Assembly (NCBI RefSeq): GCF_004217545.1
Contig: NZ_SHKY01000001.1
Location: forward strand, 186,001 to 250,000
Origin: Krasilnikovia cinnamomea
Lineage (GTDB): Bacteria; Actinomycetota; Actinomycetes; Mycobacteriales; Micromonosporaceae
Direction of reading: 5' to 3'
DNA: 64,000 nt
The translations under genes and the position numbers were made by a program. A model generated the notes under the pieces. The model worked only from the letters and a program-made list of their open reading frames with translations, was not told the origin of the DNA and ran no database searches. Below are positions 16,458-23,787 of the stretch, one piece after another. Position 1 is the stretch's first letter, and every line of letters starts with the position of its first letter.

Positions 16458-18137
16458 CTACGGGCGAGCGGCCGCGCTGCCGGTCCCCTGCGCCGCCGCA
16501 CACCTGGGGCCGGGGCTGAAGGAACCGGTCAGAGCGTACGTTCCCGGCTCGCGGACCCGCAGCGTGCTCCAGCCGTCGGCACCGGGGGTCAGGCAGGCCG
16601 ACGGCCCGCGCACGCTGAGCCATCGCGACCAGGCGATCCGGACCAGGACGTCACCCCGGGTCGGCGCGAACACGGCGAGCTCCGCGTCGGTGGACGACAG
16701 GAGCGTCGCGCCCTCGACGACTGCCGGGGGCCCGTCCACCCGGAACAGGGTCCATCCGTCGCCGTGCCAGACCTGCCTCAGGTACGGCGGACGCTGACGG
16801 ACCAGCCGCGCCTCCTGCATGCCGAACGAGCCGTGTGGACCCTCCGAGATCGCCACCAGGGAGACACCCTTGCCCTGAAGCCAGCGCCGATACCCCTCCG
16901 AGGTCAGGCGAGGCTCGAAGAACAACCCGTTGCGGGCGATGTCGGCCTGCCGGAGCCAGCCGCGGGCCAGCGGGACCTCGCCGGCGAGCCGGGCGCTCTC
17001 CCAGTAGGCACGGGTGGGTACGACCTCGATCCGGCCGACCGGGGCGAACCGTCGTACCTGCGCGATCAGCGATTCGTACCGGCCGGGCGACGCCATCGGG
17101 TCACCGGCGTGGCTGAACTCGCGCAACGCCACGGGATGCTGCCAGGCCGCCACCGCGACGAGCATCGCGGTCAGCCCCAGGGCGGGCCGCCGCAGCCGGG
17201 GGCGGACCCAGCGCGGGCGGGCCCAGCGCGGCGGGATCACATGGGCGGCGAGCACGGCGAGGGCGAACGTGGCGGAGAGCCGTCCGGCGTTGAGTCCGAC
17301 CGGGGTCTGCAGGACCGCGGCGGCCACCACCCCGGCCGCGGACAGCAGCGCGCCCACCCGGATCACCGGCTGCGCCACCAGCACCGCGACGAGCAGGCTC
17401 ACCGTGGCGGAGCGCAGCGTGTCGGACGGAATATGGTTCATCGGGCCGGCCGAACCGAACAACGCCGACACGGCTCCGATGGCCAGCCCCGCTCCGGCCG
17501 CCAGCAGGAAGCCCTCCGGGCGGCGCCTGCGGGACGCCAGCAGCAGCGCGGCGCCGGCAAGGCCGCAGAACAGTCCGGCCACCGGGCTGGTGGCGGCGGT
17601 GAGGACGCCGCCGACGACCGCGCCGGCCCGGCGTACGCCGGTGTGCCGCGCGGTCATCACGAGCAGGGTCGCCAGGCCGACGGCCAGACCGGCCGTGAAC
17701 GTGATCCGGCCGGAGACCAGGTTGCCGACGATGCCGACCACGCCGACCACGCCGCCCAGCACGGGCCGTCTCGCGCCGGTGCGCACCAGAAGTGCGGCGA
17801 GCAGCACCGCCGCGACGACGGCCGCGATCGCACCCAGCCAGCGGGCTCCGGAGATACCACCGCCCAGCCACGCCATCAGCGGCGGCGTCACCAGGCTGTA
17901 CTGGTACGGCGAGCCGCCCCCGTACCAGCCGAGGTCGAGGACGGCCGGGCCGTGCCGGGCCCAGAAGTCGGCCCGCGCCACCTGCGCCGCCAGATCCACC
18001 CCCATCGGCGGTGCGAGCAGCCACAGAATCGTCGCGAGCAGTGCCGTGCCCGCGGTCGCGAGCACCGGTCGCCGCAACGGTTCGCCGCCGGAGCCGGCGT
18101 TCAGCAAACCGCGGACGGCCGTACGCAGCGCATTCAG
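16458..18137 (-). CDS. Polytopic membrane protein of the polysaccharide operon (GT-C-like)
   Basis: About 559 residues with 10-12 membrane segments in the first 340 residues (for example RPVLATAGTALLATILWLLA), followed by a soluble C-terminal portion of about 200 residues. The loop after the first segment has an acidic residue (GVDLAAQVARADFWARHGP), and the layout resembles integral membrane GT-C glycosyltransferases, though no signature is certain. The start is unclear: CTG at 18137 overlaps the upstream TGA by 4 bases (CTGA), TTG at 18107 is the next choice, and the ATG at 18133 is out of frame. It is the last gene of the operon and likely moves or transfers sugars. Confidence 0.6.
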   Translation of the reverse strand: MNALRTAVRGLLNAGSGGEPLRRPVLATAGTALLATILWLLAPPMGVDLAAQVARADFWARHGPAVLDLGWYGGGSPYQYSLVTPPLMAWLGGGISGARWLGAIAAVVAAVLLAALLVRTGARRPVLGGVVGVVGIVGNLVSGRITFTAGLAVGLATLLVMTARHTGVRRAGAVVGGVLTAATSPVAGLFCGLAGAALLLASRRRRPEGFLLAAGAGLAIGAVSALFGSAGPMNHIPSDTLRSATVSLLVAVLVAQPVIRVGALLSAAGVVAAAVLQTPVGLNAGRLSATFALAVLAAHVIPPRWARPRWVRPRLRRPALGLTAMLVAVAAWQHPVALREFSHAGDPMASPGRYESLIAQVRRFAPVGRIEVVPTRAYWESARLAGEVPLARGWLRQADIARNGLFFEPRLTSEGYRRWLQGKGVSLVAISEGPHGSFGMQEARLVRQRPPYLRQVWHGDGWTLFRVDGPPAVVEGATLLSSTDAELAVFAPTRGDVLVRIAWSRWLSVRGPSACLTPGADGWSTLRVREPGTYALTGSFSPGPRCAAAQGTGSAAARP

Positions 18138-19294
18138 GTTCCGGACTTCCGCTCGGCCGGCCGCGCGAAGCAGGCACGTACGTTGCCCACGCTCTCGCCT
18201 CCGACGAAGTCCATCGGCGCGGCAGCGGTGGGTTTCACCGTGCGCGGATCCGCGTCGAAGTTGATCATCCAGTAGTAGATGCCGCCGAGGTCGCGCCGGC
18301 GCATCAGCTCGCAGGTGGCGTCGAACCAGCGCTGCTGGATCCGGGGGACGAGCGGGCCGTTCGGCGCCGTCGAGAACGGCTTCTTGTACGCACCCCGGCG
18401 GGCACCGATGGCCACCTCGGCGAGCACCAGCTCGGGCGTGGCGCCGACGGTGTTCGCCTCCAGCCAGGCGTCCAGCGCGGCGGTGAGCTGCGCAACGGTC
18501 GCGCTGTCCGGCAGGTTCACCGGCGGGTACGCGTCGACCGACTTCACCACACCGCTGATCGGCATCGAACCAGGCAGCCGGTCGTGGTTGGCCGAGTAGC
18601 CGAGCTCCCCTCGGAAGACCTGGGCGGCGGCCTTGGTCACCCGGCTCCATCGCCGGTCGCGTTCCATCGAGTTCAGCTCCGTGGCCACGATGATGCTGGC
18701 CGCGCCGAAGGTCTGTGCCGGCTTGGCGTACTTCGAGATCATGGCCGCATAGCTGGCGAACCACTCGTCCCGGTCGGCCGGGGCGATGGTGCCACGCCAC
18801 GCCTTGGGATCCTTGGCGGTGAGGTTCTTCTCGCTGAGGATCGGACGCAGGGCGGCTCGCAGCCTGCGCGCGCGGGCCTCCTCGAGGACAATGCCGATCT
18901 GGCCGGCCGTCGGGGTCATCGGACCGTCGTCGTTGATCCTGCTGCTGGTGATGCCGGACATCGTGAACGGGTATGACAAGGACACCGAGTTCGCGCCCGT
19001 GGAGACCACCCAGTCGAGAATCCTGCGCGCCTTCGCCCGCACCGTCTGGTCACTGTCCTTGGTGTTCCGCTCCCAGTAGACGGCGATGCCGTACTGGCGC
19101 ATGCCTGCCCGCCAGGGCCGCGCCACCGGCTTCGGCGGCGGCTCCTGAGTGCCGCCGGACGCCGTAGGCGCCCCCGGCCGGCTGGGATCGTATGCATGGA
19201 TCCGCGACAGCGGATCGTCCTCGCCACTGCAGGCGCTCAGCATCGTGCCGAGCATGACCACCGAGACGAGGCGGGCCAGTCCGCGCGACCTCAT
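18134..19294 (-). CDS. GH113-like glycoside hydrolase lipoprotein
   Basis: This 386-residue lipoprotein has a type II signal peptide with Cys22 (MLSAC). The rest fits a TIM-barrel glycoside hydrolase resembling GH113 beta-mannanases. Candidate catalytic Glu residues are in IVATELNSM (about residue 201) and LAEVAIGARRG (about 291), which match the GTEL and TEVG-type positions of that family. It would be anchored on the outer face of the membrane, where it could trim or release the polymer made by the synthase upstream. The ATG overlaps the synthase stop by 4 bases. Substrate (mannan, glucan or other) is inferred only. Confidence 0.6.
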   Translation of the reverse strand: MRSRGLARLVSVVMLGTMLSACSGEDDPLSRIHAYDPSRPGAPTASGGTQEPPPKPVARPWRAGMRQYGIAVYWERNTKDSDQTVRAKARRILDWVVSTGANSVSLSYPFTMSGITSSRINDDGPMTPTAGQIGIVLEEARARRLRAALRPILSEKNLTAKDPKAWRGTIAPADRDEWFASYAAMISKYAKPAQTFGAASIIVATELNSMERDRRWSRVTKAAAQVFRGELGYSANHDRLPGSMPISGVVKSVDAYPPVNLPDSATVAQLTAALDAWLEANTVGATPELVLAEVAIGARRGAYKKPFSTAPNGPLVPRIQQRWFDATCELMRRRDLGGIYYWMINFDADPRTVKPTAAAPMDFVGGESVGNVRACFARPAERKSGT

Positions 19295-21204
19295 GCCGGC
19301 TTCGCGATCACGACGAAGGTGTTCTCGGTACGGCGCAGGTAGCGGTACAGGCCACGCAGGCCGCCAATGCCTTCCATGAGGGCGAAGACCGGGATCAGTG
19401 CGATCACCACGAGGCCCTCCCACCAGGTGCGCCGGCCACGCTGGGACACGGCGACGTTCATCCGCAGCCCCTCCCAGTAGAGCCAGACGGCATAGGCCAT
19501 GTTCAGCGCCCAGATCGGCAGGACCGCCAGGGTGATCGGCACGGTGTCGACGGATCCCAGCGCGGCGCCCAGCAGCAGCACGAAGCCGATGTGCCCGAAC
19601 GGGCCGATCATCCACGACAGCACCGAGTACCCGATGAACAGCCGGTCGCGCAGCGGAACATTCGCGTTGAACGCCAGCCCGACCAGGCCCCACGCCCAGC
19701 GTTCCCGCTGCTTGAGGAAGTCGCGCACGCTGGCCGGCGACGCGCCGTAGCAGCGGCCGGGGAACCATGCGCTGCGGCCCGGGTGCAGCCGGCTGAAGAT
19801 GAGGGCAAACTGCGCGTCCTCCACGATGGCGTCCGGGCCGAAGTCCCAACCGATCTGCGCCTCGACGGAGGCACGGACGAGCAGGAGTTCCCCGTGCACA
19901 CCCGCAAGCGGAGTGCCGTTGCCGGTGAACGCGGAGAACGTGGTGACGTCGGCGACCGGTCGCAGCGCATCGGCCAGCCAGGTCAGCCGGTTCCGCGCGT
20001 TCTCCCGGGGGTAGGTCAGGATGCCCTGCGCGAGGTGCTTGCCGTCGGCGCCCGCAGCCCGCTGCCGGCGGATGAAGTTGGCCATCGAGACCGCGGTGTC
20101 CAGGCCGACCCCGGTGTCGTCGTCCATGTGCAGGATCCACACGTCGTCGCGGTCCTCGTGCTGGGCCAGCCGCAGCTCGTGCACGTAGTGGTTGGCGCGC
20201 GACTTGAACCGGGTGCCGTTCGGCGTGCGGTAGCTGCGGGGCACCGTGACGACGCGGATGTAGCGGCTGACCGCGCCGAGCTCGGCGATGCTTTCCGCGG
20301 CCTCGCAGCCCTCCTCGATGACGACGTCGACGCGGAGCCGGGGGAAGCACTCCGGGAGATAGGTGATGTAGGACCGGACCGCCCGCTCCAGCGCCGGGTA
20401 GGTGTCGTGGCGGCCGATGGTGGGCACGACCACGACCAGCCGGTCCGGGCACGGAGCCGCGACGTCGTCCGCGGGGGCGTTGGTCAGGCGCCGCCGGGTG
20501 ATCCAGGCGCCCCACAGGCCCACCAGGGTGCCGATGATCGGGTAGGTCCAGAGCACCGTGACGATCGGCCCGAGCGGCCCGGTGGACTGCACGCTCTGCG
20601 CCAGCGTGGCGGCGAGGACGATCGGGAACGTCACGAAGAGGATCCAGAACCGCGGACGCCATGCGTCGTGTCGCCGCGCCATGCGACTCGCCGAGGCGCT
20701 CACCGGCAACCGGGTCGCCGGCAGGACGCTCGTCTCGGACGGAGCCGGCATCCGGATGATCTCGGTCATGGCGTCGAGGAGCGCAGGCCGGCCCGAGCGG
20801 GGCGGGGCCGTCGCAGGCGGTTGCGGTGCGCCCACCGGCGGGCGGTCCGCCTGCGGATGCCGTCCCTGCCGGTTCATCGCAGGCGCCGCCGTGCGCTGCG
20901 GCACGGCCCGCTGCGGCACGGCCCGCTGCGGCACGGGACGCTGCGGCACGGCCCGCTGCGGCACGGCCGGCGGCGGCGTCACGCGCGGCGGCATGCCCGC
21001 AGCCGGTACCGGGCTCTGCGGCGCGGCCCGCGGCGGCGGCACGACCCGAGTCGGCGGCACGGGACGCGGCGGCACGCTTCCGGACGGCGCCGGGCTCTGC
21101 GGTGCCGCCCGCCCCCGGGCTGGGACGGGCGGATCGGCCGGGCGTGGCGCCGCCTGGCGCGGCACGGGCATGCGGACGGTCGGCGGTTCGGTCGTGTGTG
21201 TCAT
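19291..21204 (-). CDS. Processive GT2 polysaccharide synthase (cellulose/mannan synthase-like)
   Basis: The 637-residue protein has a proline-rich cytoplasmic N terminus (about 1-145) with five tandem VPQR(A/P) units, two membrane segments (about 183-230), a GT-A domain and three or four C-terminal membrane segments. The family motifs are present: VVPTIGR, the DDD of HMDDDTG (about residue 360), the base in VEDAQF (about 461) and QRERW (about 498), the Q-x-x-RW motif of processive beta-glycosyltransferases. It would extrude a beta-linked polymer. ATG 21204 has a GGGGGAA box and overlaps the previous stop by one base (TGATG). Confidence 0.82.
   Translation of the reverse strand: MTHTTEPPTVRMPVPRQAAPRPADPPVPARGRAAPQSPAPSGSVPPRPVPPTRVVPPPRAAPQSPVPAAGMPPRVTPPPAVPQRAVPQRPVPQRAVPQRAVPQRTAAPAMNRQGRHPQADRPPVGAPQPPATAPPRSGRPALLDAMTEIIRMPAPSETSVLPATRLPVSASASRMARRHDAWRPRFWILFVTFPIVLAATLAQSVQSTGPLGPIVTVLWTYPIIGTLVGLWGAWITRRRLTNAPADDVAAPCPDRLVVVVPTIGRHDTYPALERAVRSYITYLPECFPRLRVDVVIEEGCEAAESIAELGAVSRYIRVVTVPRSYRTPNGTRFKSRANHYVHELRLAQHEDRDDVWILHMDDDTGVGLDTAVSMANFIRRQRAAGADGKHLAQGILTYPRENARNRLTWLADALRPVADVTTFSAFTGNGTPLAGVHGELLLVRASVEAQIGWDFGPDAIVEDAQFALIFSRLHPGRSAWFPGRCYGASPASVRDFLKQRERWAWGLVGLAFNANVPLRDRLFIGYSVLSWMIGPFGHIGFVLLLGAALGSVDTVPITLAVLPIWALNMAYAVWLYWEGLRMNVAVSQRGRRTWWEGLVVIALIPVFALMEGIGGLRGLYRYLRRTENTFVVIAKPA
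20894..20968 (-). repeat. Five 15-bp tandem repeats within the GT2 synthase gene
   Basis: Five near-identical 15-bp units encode VPQRA/VPQRP repeats in the proline-rich cytoplasmic tail of the synthase. Such units can change copy number by slippage without shifting the frame. Confidence 0.8.
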
Positions 21205-22742
21205 CAACTTCCCCCGTTGCGTTGCAGTAGAGCGATGGTCAGCCCGGTCGTCTGCCAGGCGCCGGCGATCGTGTAGTCCCGACGCAGGACGGTGGTCTTC
21301 GTGCCGTCGAGTTCGGCGATCGGGTCGGGGTAGATGCCCAGGCGCAGCACCCAGATCCGTCGGGTCGTGCCCAGACAGCGCGCCACGTCGGCACACTCGC
21401 TCGCCACCATGTAACCGGCGGTCCGCATCGGACGCTGGACCAGAAGGTCCTTGGGGCGGCGCTCGGCCGGCAGGTAGTGCGCGATGATGTCGCGGTTGAG
21501 CACGCCCGGTCCACGGTCGGTCAGGCCGTACACGATGCCGTCGCCCGGCCGGAAGTCCCGGTTGATCAGCGCGACCGCGGCCTTGGTGTCCTGCAGCCGC
21601 TCGGCGGGCGTGCGCACCTCACGCTGGCCGGGAATGGCCGCGGCGGCCAGGCAGGCGCTGACCGCGAGCACCACCACGGTGCCACGGCGCTCCAGTGCGG
21701 TCGCCACCAGCAGGACCCAGCCGATAACGGTGAACAGAATGTAGCGTTGCTGCCACAGCGGAATCATCGTGCCGACGGCGAGCAGGGTGGCCGTCGGAAT
21801 CAGCGCCACGGCACCGCCGACGATCGACGCGCGCTGACGGCCAAGCCCCACCAGACCGATGATGAGAACGGCACCGGTCAGCAGAGCGGAACCGAAGAAT
21901 GACTGGACGTAGTGTTCCATCGCACCCCATGGGTCCTTTTCGATCCAGCTGGTCTGGGCGCTCTGCCGACGGCCGAGAACCACCAACGGAAGGACCGGGA
22001 TGATGCCGAGAACAGCGGTACGAATCCACCGCCACAGCATCGGGCGCTGCAGGATCCACACGGCCAGTCCGTGCGCCACGACGAGCAGTCCCCCGATGAG
22101 GTGCACATAGCAGAGGACCGTGAGGCACAGCGCGTATGCCAGGCCATTCGGGAACGTGCGGCCGTCCAGCAGGCGCACCAACAGCAGCGTCGCGACGGCG
22201 GCGAAGAACACGGCCATCGCGTACGGGCGCGCCTCCTGCGCAAAGCGGGCGGTCACCGGCAGTACGGCGAACAGCAGCCCGGCGACCAACCCACCCCGGG
22301 CACTGAGCAGCCGGGTGCCGATCCGGCCGACCACGGCCGCGGCGCCGGCCATCGCGAGCACGGACGGCACACGCAGGGCCAGGTCCGAGTCGCCGAACAC
22401 GGCGCACCACAGGTGCATGAACACGTAGTACGCACCCAACGTGGCGTCGGTGCCGCCGAGCTGGCGCCACGTCTCCGGCCACGAGACCCCGGTCATCCCC
22501 CAGGTGGCCAGCTCGTCCGCCCAGAGCCCGGGACCGGTGATCCCGACGCTGGCAGCCGCCATCGTGACGATTGCCGGCACGACCCACGCCACGGCCCGCC
22601 ACGCCGGGCTGCCGGTGATTGCGGCCTCGCCTGAATTCGGCGGCTGCGCCGGAATCGCGACGGCACCCGCATCGGGGCGCCGCGGCACCGGGATGTAGAC
22701 ATCGCCGTTCGCGCCGGCAATCGGCAGGGAGGTCGTGTTCAC
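21204..22742 (-). CDS. GT39/ArnT-like membrane glycosyltransferase (GT-C fold)
   Basis: About 512 residues with 10-11 membrane segments. The first outer loop has the acidic pair expected of GT-C enzymes (LWADELATWG, about residue 74), and the motif RFAQEARPYAMAVFF is typical of the PMT/ArnT-like family using polyprenyl-phosphate sugars. The soluble C terminus (about 400-512) is exported. GTG at 22742 is the chosen start; no ribosome binding site is seen, but TATGCT 9 bases upstream could be a -10 box for a leaderless transcript. The longer frame to 22964 reads through intergenic DNA. First gene of the four-gene polysaccharide operon. Confidence 0.75.
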   Translation of the reverse strand: MNTTSLPIAGANGDVYIPVPRRPDAGAVAIPAQPPNSGEAAITGSPAWRAVAWVVPAIVTMAAASVGITGPGLWADELATWGMTGVSWPETWRQLGGTDATLGAYYVFMHLWCAVFGDSDLALRVPSVLAMAGAAAVVGRIGTRLLSARGGLVAGLLFAVLPVTARFAQEARPYAMAVFFAAVATLLLVRLLDGRTFPNGLAYALCLTVLCYVHLIGGLLVVAHGLAVWILQRPMLWRWIRTAVLGIIPVLPLVVLGRRQSAQTSWIEKDPWGAMEHYVQSFFGSALLTGAVLIIGLVGLGRQRASIVGGAVALIPTATLLAVGTMIPLWQQRYILFTVIGWVLLVATALERRGTVVVLAVSACLAAAAIPGQREVRTPAERLQDTKAAVALINRDFRPGDGIVYGLTDRGPGVLNRDIIAHYLPAERRPKDLLVQRPMRTAGYMVASECADVARCLGTTRRIWVLRLGIYPDPIAELDGTKTTVLRRDYTIAGAWQTTGLTIALLQRNGGS

Positions 22743-22939
22743 AGGAGCGGAAGCATAAGGGATGTCGGCAAACTTGAATAGATCACTGTGACGCGAAGTA
22801 TGCGCGTAACACACGCGCCACAAAACGATGACGCAGCCGAGCCGTGATCGTGGCTGGGAGCCGACCGGAAACCGTCCGTGGCACCACGCCCGATCCATCC
22901 GAAATGCACACCGGCAAAGGCGCCCGGTCCAGGTCATGC
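22743..22939. other. Intergenic region upstream of the polysaccharide operon
   Basis: Nearly 200 bases between the GT39-like gene and the decayed DUF305 copy. Apart from the possible -10 box noted for the operon, no gene or repeat was recognised. Confidence 0.5.
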
Positions 22940-23130
22940 GGACCGGGACGCGCGGTTCCGCCACGTCGGCGGCCCGCAGTGAGTGCGGTCACCCTGCCCG
23001 GTCCGCCGAATCCGCGGTGAGCGGCTGCCGCCAGCCCAGCAACCAGTGCCGCATGGTCTCGGACTCGGCACGCCACTCGGTGCGCAGCCGGGCGGCGAGC
23101 GCCCACCCCCGCGGGTCCTCGGCGGGCTGC
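22940..23130 (-). pseudogene. Remnant copy of the DUF305-like lipoprotein gene
   Basis: This segment matches the interior of the DUF305-like gene (about 14975-15175) at roughly 90 percent by eye, in the same orientation, with small insertions and deletions. In translation the stretch AARLRTEWRAESETMRHWLLGWRQPLTADSA matches the intact protein, but the lipoprotein signal and the C terminus are gone and the frame is broken. Its left end fuses to the LPMO remnant at a GCTGCT-like microhomology near 23126-23132, which deletes about 460 bases present in the intact locus. Confidence 0.8.
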
Positions 23131-23371
23131 TGCCGCCACAGTCGATGTTGAGGTCCACACAGGAGTAGAGGGCGTTGACCGTGTCGGCGTTGTTCCACCG
23201 CGCGAGCACGGTCTGTCGCCCACTGAATCCCTTATGTTCACCGTGTGCGTGGTGGTGACACCGGGCTGCGCTCCCCCGCCGCTGGACGAGTCCAGCAACG
23301 TGCCGCCGATGAAGTACTCCGAGTTACTGGTGGCATGCCGGGCTAAAGCGATGTTAATCAAGATTTTCGAT
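23126..23371 (-). pseudogene. Remnant copy of the LPMO gene
   Basis: The DNA matches the LPMO gene from about 15640 to 15860 almost base for base and includes the coding for RHATSN, YFIG, GGGAQPG, HTVN and LARWN. A one-base deletion in the CCTTCATGTT motif shifts the frame. The signal peptide, the first copper His and the whole CBM are absent. The match then jumps to the upstream promoter segment (23354-23371 matches 16345-16362 with one mismatch). It cannot make an enzyme and shows that the locus was once duplicated. Confidence 0.82.
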
Positions 23372-23708
23372 GGCTGTCCCTCCCAGGTCGGAGCCATTTC
23401 GTGCCACGACAGCCCACGCTGGTCCGAGAGAGCGCGTTCACCATTGGGTCGAGCCGGGGCAGGCGGCGAAGACCGACGACGACGTACTGGCGTGGGCAGC
23501 GCGAAACAACCGGTGCGTCGTCACGGAGAACGTCGGCGACTTCGCGCGCCTGGCCCAGCAGGGATCCGGTCACGCCGGGATCAGGTTCGTGTCGAGCCGG
23601 CGTTTTCCCCGCACGGCTTCCGGGCTGCACCGGCTCGAGAAGGCCCTCGACGAGCTGCTGGCGGCGCATGAACTGCCGGGCCGGGACGACGTCGTCTGGC
23701 TGCGATGA
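23370..23708 (+). pseudogene. PIN-like DUF5615 protein, apparently N-terminally truncated
   Basis: From about 23460 the frame encodes DDDVLAWAARNNRCVVTENVGDFARLA, which closely resembles the second half of DUF5615 PIN-like domains (putative RNases of toxin-antitoxin pairs). The expected first half (LLDEN-type strand with the first catalytic Asp) is missing; the 30 residues ahead of it are Arg/Pro-rich and do not fit. The loss coincides with the end of the duplicated LPMO remnant at 23371, so the same rearrangement probably removed it. No antitoxin gene is seen next to it. It could still be expressed, but is unlikely to be active. Confidence 0.5.
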
Positions 23709-23787
23709 GTGGGACCGCCGCGCCGCGACGGCGCTCGGCTTTCCAAGCCCGGCCGACGGCGTCACGTGGATGGCATGATCTGGTCCC

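Noticed and set aside
20890..20970. Tandem repeats suspected to be an intergenic element
   Set aside because: They encode VPQR units in the synthase tail and keep the frame.
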